Below are positions 17,353-27,018 of a stretch of 64,000 nt of DNA, piece by piece. The translations under genes were made by a program, and so were the position numbers. The notes beneath the pieces were generated by a model, which worked only from the letters and a program-made list of their open reading frames with translations, ran no database searches and was not told the origin of the DNA. The first letter of the stretch is position 1, and every line of letters starts with the position of its first letter. Where the stretch lies: contig CAVOTH010000004.1 in assembly GCA_963699085.1 (NCBI GenBank), forward strand, positions 310,001-374,000. Direction: 5' to 3'. The stretch is from Bog-756 sp963699085. GTDB taxonomy: Bacteria; Actinomycetota; Acidimicrobiia; Acidimicrobiales; RAAP-2.

Positions 17353-18470
17353 CGTGGCCACCCGTCGGGGACCACGGAATCGGTGATCTTCCGCGGGTCG
17401 ATGGCCTGACGGGTATTGCCGGCCTCGTACACGGCGAAGCAGAGTTGCAGTGCCTTCACCGCCTCGTCGCCGCTCATCTCGGGAGGCACGCCGTCGACCA
17501 GGGTGTCGATGAAGTGGACCGATGCCCGCCGGAATCCCGCGCCCCAGTCTTCGTCGACCGACGGGAACGACGTGGTCGTCTGCTTGCCCCGGGTGCCGTC
17601 GTAGTGCACGACGGCGGGGAGGTCGAGCATCTGTCCGGTGCAGCGGGTCACCCACAAGAAGCCCTCGTCGCCCTGGATCTCGAAGAACTCGTCGGCCCCG
17701 TAGTAGGCACTGCGTAGCCACATGGCCGGTGCGTAGCCGACGTCCATGGTGCCGAGAATCGACGGGTCCTCGTACTCGAAGATGGCGGCGCAGGGTTCGA
17801 AGTAGTGGTCCCGCCGCCGCACGACGGCCTGGACCGAGACGATGTCCTGGTCGAACATCCACAGCGCCACCGCGTATTTGTGGATCATGTCGTCGAACAG
17901 GTGGCCGCCGGGACTGGTGGCCGTCATCCGCCACAGGTAGCCCTCGATTTCGAGGCCGGCCTGGAAGGCCGAGTCGGTCTGACCCACCACGGTCCGCAGG
18001 CGCAGCTGGGTGGGGCGTCCGATGGCCCCGTCCGCCACCATCTTCTTGGCCAACTCGAGCGGTGGATAGTGGCGGAAGCACTCGCTGACCCGCAGGACGA
18101 CCCCGGCCTCTTCGGCCGCGGCAGTCATCGCCCGTGCCTCGGAGACGGTGTTGGCCAGCGGCTTCTGGCACGAGACGTGCTTGCCGGCGGCGATCGCCGC
18201 CAGTACGTGGTCGTGATGGAGGAAGGTCGGGGTGAGGATCTCCACCGCGTCGATCTCCGGGTCGGCCAGCATCTCGTCCAGATCGGTGTAGGACCGGTCC
18301 GCCCCCCAGGCGAGGGCGGCCTCGGCGGCCCGCCCCTCCTTGGGGTCACATACGGCGATGACATCGCAGCGGGGATCGTCGCGGTACCCGGCGACGTTGA
18401 GTGAGGCGATATTGCCGGCCCCGACGATGCCTATCCGGGGACGGGGGATCAGCGCGGGCGTCGTGGGCAT
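17349..18470 (-). CDS. Gfo/Idh/MocA family oxidoreductase
   Basis: A 373-residue NAD(P)-dependent oxidoreductase. The Rossmann motif is RIGIVGAGNIASLNVAGYRD. The family signature reads HVSCQKPLANT, with Gln where Glu is usual in EKP but the lysine kept. The substrate-binding domain includes SPGGHLFDDMIHKYAVALW, with DxxxH-type residues. ATG 18470 lies six bases after TAGCCT, whose TAG is the stop codon of the upstream ligase gene, so an internal leaderless promoter is possible. It pairs with the overlapping VOC gene. Likely substrate is a polyol, sugar-like or hydroxylated ring compound; this is unresolved. Confidence 0.88.
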   Translation of the reverse strand: MPTTPALIPRPRIGIVGAGNIASLNVAGYRDDPRCDVIAVCDPKEGRAAEAALAWGADRSYTDLDEMLADPEIDAVEILTPTFLHHDHVLAAIAAGKHVSCQKPLANTVSEARAMTAAAEEAGVVLRVSECFRHYPPLELAKKMVADGAIGRPTQLRLRTVVGQTDSAFQAGLEIEGYLWRMTATSPGGHLFDDMIHKYAVALWMFDQDIVSVQAVVRRRDHYFEPCAAIFEYEDPSILGTMDVGYAPAMWLRSAYYGADEFFEIQGDEGFLWVTRCTGQMLDLPAVVHYDGTRGKQTTTSFPSVDEDWGAGFRRASVHFIDTLVDGVPPEMSGDEAVKALQLCFAVYEAGNTRQAIDPRKITDSVVPDGWPR

Positions 18471-18476
18471 CGGATC

Positions 18477-18482
18477 AGGCTA
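18477..18482 (-). promoter_or_regulatory. Candidate leaderless -10 element (TAGCCT)
   Basis: On the minus strand TAGCCT is followed by six bases (GATCCG) and the ATG of the Gfo/Idh/MocA gene. Its TAG is also the stop of the upstream acyl-CoA ligase, so a chance match is possible. The spacing is that of leaderless transcripts. Confidence 0.3.
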
Positions 18483-20109
18483 CCGCCGCATCCCTCCGCC
18501 GCGTCGGGTGGACGGGACCTCATCCGGCGGGTGGACCCGAGGCACAGCGGTCACCGATCGGTCACGGCATCGGTGTCCGGTCGGCACTTCGGGGAGGCCT
18601 TTGCGCAGTTCGTCCTTCACCACTTTGCCGGTGGCGTTGCGGGGGAGGGCGTCGAGGAAGTGCCATCGACGGGGCACCTTGTAGCGGGCCAGGTGCTCGA
18701 GGGTGTGCTGGCGGAGCGTGTCGCCGTCGGCCTCGTGTCCGGGACGCAGGACGACGCAGGCCACGATGTCCTCGCCCAGCACCGGATGGGGCACGCCCAG
18801 CACCGCCACCTCGTGCACGGCGGGGTGGAGGGCGATGGCGTTCTCGACGTCGGTGGGATGGATGTTGTTGCCACCCCGGATGACGACGTCCTTGCTCCGG
18901 CCCACGATGTACAGGTAGCCGTCGGTGTCGATCCGGCCCAGGTCACCGGTCATGAGCCACCCGTCGACCCAGGTGCGGGCCGTCGCCTCGGGGTCCCCGT
19001 AGTACTCGCGGGGCCGGCCCGGGATCCGCATGCGGACCTCCCCGACCTCGCCGGGCGGGACGGGCTCGCCGTCGGGTCCCGCACAGATGACTTCGGCGGG
19101 GGGCAACGGCCTGCCCACCGATCCGGGCCGCCGGACGGCCTCTCCCGGGGGCATCATGCAGTAGACCGAGCCGGCCTCGGTCATGCCGTAGTTGTTGGAG
19201 ACGAGGGCCTCCGGCAGTTTGGCCTGGAGTTGCTCGAGGACGGTGGGGGCGAGTGGCGCGCTGCCCACGCGTGCACAGCTGTACCGAGCTCAGATCGGCG
19301 TCGGCGAACCGGGGGTGCTCGAGCAGGAGGTTGGCCATCGCCGGCACCAGGAACACCGAGCCCGGGCGCTCGCGCTCCACGGTGTCCAGCCAGGTGCCAG
19401 CGTCGAACGCGGCCAGATAGATGCCCCGCAGACCGAGCTTCATCGGAGTGAGAACGAAGGCGATTCCGGCGAACGTGTACGGCGGGCTGGCGTGCAGCCA
19501 CGATCCGCCGCTCCACGTCGGCTCCCGGAAGGGCACCAGCGAGGAGTTGACGTGGCGCACGGCCACCGCCTTCGGGTGGCCGGTGGTGCCTGACGTGTAG
19601 AGGATGTCGGCCAACTCGCCCCGGTCGCGTGGGACCTGGAAGTAGGTGGTGTCGCGCTGAAGCATCTCCGACCACCCGACCGTGCCGTCCGTCGGTCCGG
19701 CACCGTCGTCGCCGGCCCCGGGTACATCCACCACCACGACGGCGGTCGACCCCGGTTCGTGACGGTCGACGAGCGAGTGCTCGACGAAGGCAACGGTGGA
19801 GCCGGAGTGCGCCATCATCCTGGCCACTTCGGGCCTGGTCAGCTGTGGATTGAACGGGACGGCCACCGCCCCCGATCGGTGGATGGCGACGTAGGCGGTC
19901 ATCCACCGGAGGGCGTTGGCCGCCTCCAGGTGGAGGGCGACCCGGTCGCCGGGGGCCACGCCGGATGCCACCAGCCCATGGGCGAGTCGGGTGGCAGCGG
20001 TGTCCCACTCCTCGAAGGTGATCGAGTCGTCGCCGACCACGGTGTACGCGGTCTCGTTCCCGAAGGTCTCGGCCATGGCATGGAGCTGCTCGGACGGGAG
20101 GAGGGCCAT
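18480..20109 (-). pseudogene. AMP-dependent acyl-CoA synthetase, frameshifted as sequenced
   Basis: Two frames together give one full ANL ligase of about 542 residues. The upstream part (ATG 20109 to about 19285) has ITFEEWDTAATRLAHGL, the ILYTSGTTGHPKAVAV phosphate-binding motif and AGIAFVLTPMKL. The downstream part (about 19275 to 18480) has SNNYGMTEAGS, GDLGRIDTDGYLYIVGRSKD, GGNNIHPTDVE and the PRNATGKVVKDEL lysine motif. The join is at ACGCGTGGGC near 19270-19285, where removing one base restores LSSVQLCT followed by VGSAPLAP. The lack of any other lesion suggests a sequencing error. Function would be CoA activation of a carboxylic acid. Confidence 0.8.
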
Positions 20110-20170
20110 GATCAGGGTCGTCCCGCCCGGCCGACGGGCGTCGGGATCCGCCCGGGTGCCAGCCCCGGCG

Positions 20171-22455
20171 TCACTGGACGGCCATGGCGTGCTCGGCCTC
20201 CGCCTCGGGGTCCACCCAGGGCGGACCGTCGACGTCGACGACGACATCGTCCAGCCATCCGGTGAAGCGGAAGGGGGCGGCATACCTGCGGGTCACCGGG
20301 AGGCCGTCGCTGTAGCCGCAGGTGAGGCCCGCCCCGGTCAACGAAAAACGGGTGAGGGTGAACCGGGGGATCTCGAGCCGTGCCGTCTCGTGGCCGTCCA
20401 CCATCAGGTGTCCGATCCCCCGGTGCTCTCCGGTCCGTTCGAAGTGGAAGGCAACCTGGTGACGTCCGGGCGGAATCGGTTCGAGGCTCTCGACCTGGTG
20501 TTCCTCGAGGGCCACGAAATTGTGGGCGTAGGCGAGGCGCCCGGCGGTCATGTAGAAACTCCAGCCCCCGAGTCCCGACCCGAGGGCCAGGATCACCCCC
20601 TCCACCGGAGCGACACCGGGCCCGGGTTCGGGAATCTCCACCGTGGTCCGGATGAGATGCCCGCGGTTGCGGACGTTGACGGCCACCGGTTCCGGCACCA
20701 CCGCCGTGTCCCGGCGGTAGACGTACCGGTGGCGGGGTGGCACCGCCTCGGGCCTTCCGAACACCAGGTCCGAGAAGGGCCGGTTGTCGAGGGGGAGCAC
20801 CCCGTACCGCCTGGCCTCCTCCCACCAGCGGTCGACGAGCGCCCGGAGTCTCCCGGGCTCGGCATCAGACAGGTCGTGGCACTCGGAAGGGTCGGCGGCG
20901 ACGTGGTAGAGCTCCCACTTGTCGTCCTCGAAGGCGACCGACGTGTCCTGGACCGGGTGGTAGGTGACCGCCTTCCAGCCGTCCTCGTACAGGGCCCGGC
21001 AGCCGAAGATCTCGTAGTACTGCACCAGGTGGTGGTCGGGAGCGACCGGGTCGGTGAGGCTGTCGGCGAACGAGGTCCCGTGAACGGGGTTCTGGGCCAC
21101 CCCGGCCAGCGACGACGGGGCCTCGACGCCCAGGACCTCGAGCAGGGTCGGCAGCAGGTCGATGGCGTGGACGTACTGGCGCCGGATGGTGCCGGCACCA
21201 TCGGTGCCGGCGGGCCAGTGCACGATCATCGGATCGGCCACCCCGCCCTCGTGCACCTCCCGCTTCCACCGTCGGAACGGGGTGTTGCCGGCGACGGTCC
21301 AGCCCCACGGGTAGTTGTTGTGGCAGAGCGGGCCACCGATCTCGTCGATGCGGGCCACACCCTCTTCGACCGAGCGGGGCGCCATGTTCCAGGGGCGGAG
21401 ATCGTTGACCGACCCGGTGGGTCCGCCCTCGGAACTGGCCCCGTTGTCGGACACCAATACCAGGATCGTGTTGTCGAGGTCGCCGGTGCGCTCGAGGAAC
21501 TCGATCAACCGGCCGAGTTGATGGTCGGTGTGGGACAGGAATCCGGCGAACGCCTCCATGTAGCGGGCGTACAGCCGCTGCTCGTCGGGCGAGAGGGTGT
21601 CCCACGCCGGAACCCAGTCGGGCCGGGGGAGAGCTCGCACCCGTCGGGGAGGATCCCCCGCTGGCGCTGACGGTCGAAGGTGGCCTGGCGCCACACGTCC
21701 CACCCGTCGTCGAACCGGCCACGATAGCGCTCGATCCACGGAGCGGGGGCCTGGTGGGGCGAGTGGCAGGCACCCGGGCAGAAGTAGAGGAAGAACGGCT
21801 TGTCGACGTCGACCGCCCGCAGATCGCCGATCCACTCGACGGCGTGGTCCACCAGGTCCTCGGTGAGGTGGTACCCCTCCTCGGGCGTGGCCGGAGGCGG
21901 CACCTGGTGGTTGTCGGACACCAGCGCGGGGACGAACTGATGGGTCTCCCCCTGGAGGAACCCGTAGAAGCGCTCGAATCCGCGTCCCAGGGGCCAACTC
22001 CGCCGGGAGGCGGCCAGGTGGCTGTCGTTCTCGGGTGACAGGTGCCACTTACCCACGGCGAAGGTGGCCCAGCCCTGCTCCTCCAATACCTCGGACAGGA
22101 ATCCGTTGGCCCGGGGGATGGTGGCGTCGTACCCGGGGAAGCCGGTGGCGAGCTCGGCGATCCGGCCCATGCCGTTGCTGTGGTGGTTGCGTCCGGTCAG
22201 CAGGCAGGCCCGGGTGGGCGAGCACAGGGCCGTGGTGTGGAAGTTGGTGAACTGCAGGCCGGACGCCGCCAGCCGGTCGATGACCGGGGTGTCGAGGTCG
22301 GACCCGAAGCAACCGAGCTGGGCGAAGCCGACGTCGTCGAGCACCACCAGCACGACGTTCGGGGTGCCGGGCCCGGGACGGCGCGGCGTGGGCCACCACG
22401 GCACCGAGCCGTGGAAGTCGTCGGCGATGACACCCTGGAACTCCCCCGGCTCCAC
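20171..22455 (-). pseudogene. Type I arylsulfatase, frameshifted as sequenced
   Basis: About 761 residues across two frames. The N-terminal part (GTG 22455) has the metal-binding aspartates in VVLVVLDDVGFAQLG, and ALCSPTRACLLTGR. In the latter Cys78 (C-x-P-x-R) would be converted to formylglycine by a maturase. VGKWHLS follows. The C-terminal part has VSDNGASSEGGPTG, HEGGVADPMIVHWP and a long sandwich domain ending GWLDDVVVDVDGP. The frames join near 21625, where one C appears lost from a run of five, restoring ELSPRPDWVPAWD. No signal peptide is seen. It would hydrolyse a sulfate ester, perhaps releasing an alcohol for the neighbouring enzymes. Confidence 0.82.
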
Positions 22456-22671
22456 GTGACTACCGCCGTGGTTCGATCGGCGGTGCCGACAGGGCTCGGT
22501 GATTCATCGCCCCGCAATCTAGGCCAGCTGCGGCGTCCCGCACCGCCCGACGGGGACGTCCGTCGTCACCCCCCGGTCCGGGATGACGGTCCGGCGGTAG
22601 CATGACCGCGTCCCGACGGCCGACCTCCTGGTCCCTTCCGTCCGAGCTGAGCGCACCTGGAGGTCCTCGAC

Positions 22672-23322
22672 ATGACCCGTTCCGTGGAGAACGCACCTGC
22701 CGCAGTACTGGCCGCCGCCAAGGAGATGCTGGCGAAGGGACTGGTGGAGGGGACGGCGGGCAACATCTCGGCGCGCCAGGAGGACGGCAACATCTGCGTC
22801 ACGCCTTCGTCGATCGACTACCAGGTGATGGCCCTCGAGGACCTGGTGGTCGTCGACCTCGACGGAACGGTCGTGTCCGGCTTTCAGTCGCCGTCGTCGG
22901 AGCTGCCCCTGCACCTGGCCGCCTACCGGGCCTACGACGACGTCGGCTCCGTCATCCACTCGCACCCGGTCTACGCCACCATGTTCGCCGTGGCCCGTCA
23001 GCCGATCCCGTCGTGCATCGACGAATTCACCATCTACGTGGGTGGCGACGTGCGGGTCACCGAGTACGCCATGAGCGGCCGACCCGAGGTGGGGGACAAC
23101 GCCGTGGCCGCCCTCGAGGGTCGCGGTGCCGCATTGATCGCCAACCACGGGCTGGTGGCCGTAGGCCCGACCCCGGCCAAGGCGATGCACATCACCGCGC
23201 TGGTCGAGCGGAGTGCCTTCATCATCTGGGGGGCCAACCAGCTCGGAACGATCCATCACCTGCCCGAGGGGGTCGACCGGAAGTTCGCCGGCGTCTACGA
23301 CTACCTGCGCCAGAACGCATGA
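22672..23322 (+). CDS. Class II aldolase/adducin family protein
   Basis: A 216-residue zinc-dependent class II aldolase (FucA/AraD fold). It has the zinc histidines in VIHSHPVYAT and LIANHGLVAVG, the glutamate in SSELPLHLAAY used in catalysis by family members, and the N-terminal GTAGNISAR phosphate-site motif. It would cleave or decarboxylate a hydroxy-oxo acid or sugar phosphate. It is the first gene of a three-gene operon with RidA and RraA proteins, each overlapping by ATGA. A TAGCAT hexamer at 22598-22603 is a possible -10; the 216-base gap upstream shows nothing else clear. Confidence 0.9.
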   Translation: MTRSVENAPAAVLAAAKEMLAKGLVEGTAGNISARQEDGNICVTPSSIDYQVMALEDLVVVDLDGTVVSGFQSPSSELPLHLAAYRAYDDVGSVIHSHPVYATMFAVARQPIPSCIDEFTIYVGGDVRVTEYAMSGRPEVGDNAVAALEGRGAALIANHGLVAVGPTPAKAMHITALVERSAFIIWGANQLGTIHHLPEGVDRKFAGVYDYLRQNA

Positions 23323-23801
23323 GCGCCCCACCTGCCGATGGCAGGGTCCGGGGCCGGCTGGCCGAACTCGGGCTCCGGCTACACGGCCCCCACCCACCCC
23401 ACGATCCTCTCGACGCGGTCGTGGTGCATGGCGGCACCGCCCGCACGTCCGGGCAGCTTCCCAGGATCGACGGGGAGCTGACCTGTGTCGGGACCCTGGG
23501 CGACACCATCGACGTCGAAGAAGGAGCCCGGGCCGCCGCGGTGTGCGCCCTCAACGCCCTGTCGGTACTCGAGGTGGCCCTCGGCTCCCTCGATCGGGTG
23601 GAGCGGGTCCTGACGGTCACCGGCTACGTCGCCTCCACGTCCGACTTCCACCGCCAGCCTGCCGTGATCGACGGGGCCAGCGACGTGCTGTTCCAGATTT
23701 TCGGCGAGGCGGGGCGCCACACCCGGTCGGCCATCGGGGTGGCGGCACTCCCGAGGGGTGGGGCGGTGGAGATCGAAGTGACCGTGGCGGTGTCCGGATG
23801 A
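23319..23801 (+). CDS. RidA family (YjgF/YER057c/UK114) protein
   Basis: A 160-residue RidA-family protein of the longer type. The core has VVVHGGTARTSGQLPRIDGE, ARAAAVCALNALSVLEVALG and the closing HTRSAIGVAALPRGGAVEIE, whose arginine corresponds to the conserved carboxylate-binding residue. Family members hydrolyse reactive enamine/imine intermediates or act on related tautomers. ATG 23319 overlaps the aldolase stop, and the stop overlaps the RraA start. In this operon it probably handles an unstable intermediate of the aldolase step; this is inference. Confidence 0.88.
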   Translation: MSAPPADGRVRGRLAELGLRLHGPHPPHDPLDAVVVHGGTARTSGQLPRIDGELTCVGTLGDTIDVEEGARAAAVCALNALSVLEVALGSLDRVERVLTVTGYVASTSDFHRQPAVIDGASDVLFQIFGEAGRHTRSAIGVAALPRGGAVEIEVTVAVSG

Positions 23802-24426
23802 CCGGCGACACGTCGGCGGTGCTGGCCGCCCTGGGAGCCGCCACCCTGGGCGAGAGTGGGGCCCGGACCATGCCGCCGAGGATCCGTCCGGTGTGGCCCG
23901 GTGCGACGGTCGCCGGACCTGCCTACCCGGTCCGGTGCACGGCCGGCGACAACCTGGCGATCCACGTGGCGGTCGACCCGGGCACCCGCCGGCTCGGTCC
24001 TGGTCGTCGACGTGGGCGATGTGGCCGAGCGGGGGTACTGGGGCGAGGTCCTCACCACCGGCGCACTGGCCCGGGGGATCGGAGGTCTGGTGATCGACGG
24101 CGGCGTGCGTGACGTGGCCGCTCTCGAGGCCCTGGACTTCCCGGTGTTCTCGCGCGACGATCGCCCTCCGTGGCGCCAACAAGATGGCGCGTGGCTCGGT
24201 CGGTGTCCCCGTCGGCGTGGCCGGGGTGCCGGTCGCTCCTGGTGACTGGGTGGTGGGCGACGTCGACGGGGTGGTGGTCATCGCCGGGGAGCGGCTGGCG
24301 GAGGTGATCGAGGCCGGACGTGCCCGGGCCGCAGCGGAGGACGGCTACTTCGCCGCCCTGCGCGACGGAGCTTCGACGGTCGAGATCCTGGGACTCGACG
24401 CCGGGCTCATCGAGGACGGCGGCTGA
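23798..24426 (+). pseudogene. RraA/HMG-aldolase family protein, two frameshifts as sequenced
   Basis: Three frames together give a complete RraA-like protein of about 209 residues. Frame one (ATG 23798, overlapping the RidA stop) reads MTGDTSAVLAALGAATLGES through NLAIHVAVDP. Frame two reads AGSVLVVDVGDVAERGYWGE, then GLVIDGGVRDVAALEALDFP. Frame three reads GANKMARGSVGVPV, then PGDWVVGDVDGVVVI. Joins lie near 23981 and 24152, each explained by one extra base. GDVAERGYWGE is the active-site region of 4-hydroxy-4-methyl-2-oxoglutarate aldolase relatives, and GGVRD carries the conserved Arg-Asp pair. It probably cleaves or decarboxylates an oxo-acid in the aldolase operon. The shifts are probably read errors. 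Confidence 0.78.
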
Positions 24427-24459
24427 CGATCTGAGCCGGTCAGACCGGGAGCTCGCCGC

Positions 24460-24843
24460 TCAATTGTGGGTGTAATCGATGGTCCCGGCTCCTTTGACGC
24501 CGATGGCGAAGCAGAAGCAGTGGATCGGCGCATGGTCGGTGACCGGCCGGAGGCTGTGCACGACGTCGGGTGGGATGTAGACCAGGTCGCCCTGGGCGAT
24601 GTCCCGGTCCTCGTCCCCGATGGTCATGATCCCCCGTCCTCGGAGCACGTAATAGAACTCATGGGTCGGGTGGGAGTGGGGGTTGACGTATCCGCCACCG
24701 GCGACCTCGAATTCGTTGACCAGCTCGAGGAACCCCCCGTCGGTGAGCTCCCGCATCTCCTGGGACTGCACCATCCACCACACCGGAACTGTGCCCGCGT
24801 GTTCGACGATGGGTGCGACGTCTTCGATGTTCCGTACGTCCAT
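24460..24843 (-). CDS. Cupin-domain protein
   Basis: A 127-residue single cupin. Motif 1 is NPHSHPTHEFYYVLRGRG (His, His, Glu metal ligands) and motif 2 ends IPPDVVHSLRPV with the third histidine. Many such proteins bind Fe, Mn or Zn and act as small dioxygenases, isomerases or sensors. AAAGGAG lies 11 bases before ATG 24843. It is convergent with the RraA gene and divergent from the ureidoglycolate-lyase-like gene; TACCAT (minus) and TAGCTT (plus) hexamers overlap at 24924-24933. No specific activity can be named. Confidence 0.87.
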   Translation of the reverse strand: MDVRNIEDVAPIVEHAGTVPVWWMVQSQEMRELTDGGFLELVNEFEVAGGGYVNPHSHPTHEFYYVLRGRGIMTIGDEDRDIAQGDLVYIPPDVVHSLRPVTDHAPIHCFCFAIGVKGAGTIDYTHN

Positions 24844-24966
24844 CTCGGTGTGCTCTCCTTTGTCGACCGTTCGCCGACCGGTGTCGATCCGGTGCGGGAG
24901 CCGCCTCGCGGCCCACCGGCGCGATGGTAGCTTCGCCGGAGGTCCCGCTACCTGAGGAGCGCCGGT

Positions 24967-25470
24967 ATGGGAGCAGCCGCCCGCACGGTCACCCCGATCC
25001 AGTTGAGTGCCACGACGTGGGCGCCCTTCGGGTGGCTGCCCGTGGCCGACACCGATCCGGACGACGGCACCCACCGCCTCGAGTTCGAATGGGGCGACGT
25101 CCACATCAACCGGATCGGTCACCGCCGCGACGAGGTGCCCTCGGTCGCCGGGGGACTCCGCTGCCAGGAGCTGTTCCGCCACCGGACCCACACCCAGGTG
25201 GTGATGCCCCTGGATGCCAGGGCGGTGATCGCCGTCGCACCCCCCGGGCTGGCCATGGACTCCTCCGCTGACGTCTCGGCCGTGGTGGCCTTCATCGTGC
25301 AGCCGCTCCAGGCCATCGTGCTCCACCGGGGCACCTGGCACTGGGGCCCGTTCCCGGTCACCGCCGGGCTGGTCGAGCTCCTCAACGTGCAGGGGTTCCG
25401 CTACCGGGAGGACAACGAACGGGTCGACCTGGCCGCTCTGGACGCCCCGATCGACGTCCTTCTCGGATAG
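24967..25470 (+). CDS. Ureidoglycolate lyase (AllA)-like family protein
   Basis: A 167-residue protein of the AllA fold (cupin-like double-stranded beta-helix). Characteristic blocks are LFRHRTHTQVVMPL, with its histidines, and IVLHRGTWHWGPFPVT, which match the active-site strands of ureidoglycolate lyases. No purine- or allantoin-degradation genes are present nearby, so the protein may act on another hydroxy/ureido acid. TGAGGAG lies about seven bases before ATG 24967. It is divergent from the cupin gene. The family assignment is fairly firm, the substrate open. Confidence 0.75.
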   Translation: MGAAARTVTPIQLSATTWAPFGWLPVADTDPDDGTHRLEFEWGDVHINRIGHRRDEVPSVAGGLRCQELFRHRTHTQVVMPLDARAVIAVAPPGLAMDSSADVSAVVAFIVQPLQAIVLHRGTWHWGPFPVTAGLVELLNVQGFRYREDNERVDLAALDAPIDVLLG

Positions 25471-25633
25471 TCCTGGAACCGGCCGCCGAGGGCCACCGGA
25501 CGGGCTGGTCACGCGCACCACCCGTGGATGTCGCTAGAGTCGCCGGAACTAGCAGCATCCATCGATGGGCCGCAGGTAGGGGATTCGGGTCGCAAGACCG
25601 GTTGCGGTCGGTCAGACACAAGGAAGTGTGTTG

Positions 25634-26980
25634 ATGGGGAAACACCGGGGGATTCGGCTCGTTCCGATCGCATTGGCGATGGGGGTGGGACTGCTGGCTG
25701 CCGGGTGCTCGTCCAACGCGAGCACCTCGACGACCACGACCACGTCGGCCGTCACGACGACCACCGCCACCTCCACGTCCTCGGGGGGCGGCACCTCGGC
25801 GCCGGGCGTGACGGCGACGTCGGTCACCATCGGGGCCATCTCCAGCCGGACCGGAGTGTTGGCCGGGTACTTCGGCCAGTTCTCGACCGGGATGTCGGCG
25901 TACTTCAAGACCTTGAACGCGGCGGGCGGGGTGAACGGCCGCAAGATCCTGCTCACCTACAACCTGGATGACGGCGGGTCGCCGAGCCAGTTCACCCAGT
26001 TGACCCACACGCTGATCGACCAGGACCACGTGTTCGCCGTCGGGACCGCCTCGTACTGGTTCACTCCGGGCTACTTCGCCCAGACCGACACTCCGACGTA
26101 CGGGTACAACGTGACCGGCAACTGGTCGCCGTATCCCAACCTGTTCGCGTCGGGAGGCTCGGTTCAGAGCTACACCAGTACCATCCCCACGTACGCCTAC
26201 TTCTCCAAGCAGACCCACTCGACGTCGCTGGCCTTCATCAGCTATGGCCCGGAGATCGCCTCGTCCTACAACGCGTGCCACACCGCTGCCGTCGATCTCC
26301 AGAAGATCGGCATCAAGGTGAGCTTCGTCGACGTCGGGGCCCAGCTCGGAGGGAGCTTCAGCTCGGACGTCCAGCGGCTGCAGCAGGCGGGATCGGACGC
26401 CGTGATCAGCTGCATGCAGGCGTCCGACAACATCACCCTCTCCCGGGACATCCAGCAGTACGGGTTGACCATCAAGCAGCTCTGGCTCAACGGTTACGAC
26501 CAGACGCTCCTCGATCAGTACCCCAGCCTGATGCAGGGGGTGTACTTCAACAACGCCGGCAACGTCCCGTTCGTGGCCGCCGACAAGCCCGCCGTCTACC
26601 CGGGGATGAAGGCGTATGTGACGGCCATGAAGGCCTACGATCCCCAGGACGTGAACGACAACGTCGCCATGGCCGGGTGGCAGTCGGCCGCCCTGATGGC
26701 CACCGGGATCCGTGCCGCCGGCAGGAACCTGACCCAGGCGGCGGTCATCGCTGCCACCAACAAGCTCACGGCGGACACCGCGGCGGGCACCCAGGCCACG
26801 ACGAACTGGACGGTGGCCCACCATACGGTGACCTACCCCTCCTGCTCGGCGTGGGTCCAGGTGAAGGGTTCGTCATTCACATCGGTGTTCGCGCCGGGAA
26901 ATCAGGTCTTCATATGTGTCGGCCCCAACGCCAAGGATCCGGTGCCTCTTACGGCCCCGCCCGGCACCCCGGGGGCATGA
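25634..26980 (+). CDS. ABC transporter substrate-binding lipoprotein (branched-chain/aromatic type)
   Basis: A 448-residue periplasmic-binding-protein type I lipoprotein. The signal peptide ends in GLLAAGCSS, a lipobox with the lipidated cysteine at residue 25, followed by a Ser/Thr-rich linker. The Leu/Ile/Val-binding domain starts VTIGAISSRTGVLAGYFGQF and includes GVNGRKILLTYNLDDGGSPS. ATG 25634 is eight bases after AAGGAAG; the in-frame GTG at 25628 is less likely. TAGAGT at 25535-25540 may be the -10. It is the first gene of a complete ABC uptake operon. Ligands of this family include amino acids, aromatic acids and other carboxylates. Confidence 0.92.
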   Translation: MGKHRGIRLVPIALAMGVGLLAAGCSSNASTSTTTTTSAVTTTTATSTSSGGGTSAPGVTATSVTIGAISSRTGVLAGYFGQFSTGMSAYFKTLNAAGGVNGRKILLTYNLDDGGSPSQFTQLTHTLIDQDHVFAVGTASYWFTPGYFAQTDTPTYGYNVTGNWSPYPNLFASGGSVQSYTSTIPTYAYFSKQTHSTSLAFISYGPEIASSYNACHTAAVDLQKIGIKVSFVDVGAQLGGSFSSDVQRLQQAGSDAVISCMQASDNITLSRDIQQYGLTIKQLWLNGYDQTLLDQYPSLMQGVYFNNAGNVPFVAADKPAVYPGMKAYVTAMKAYDPQDVNDNVAMAGWQSAALMATGIRAAGRNLTQAAVIAATNKLTADTAAGTQATTNWTVAHHTVTYPSCSAWVQVKGSSFTSVFAPGNQVFICVGPNAKDPVPLTAPPGTPGA

Positions 26981-27018
26981 GCCGGGCCGCAGCCGGGCGG
27001 GACTGAGGGCCGACGACC

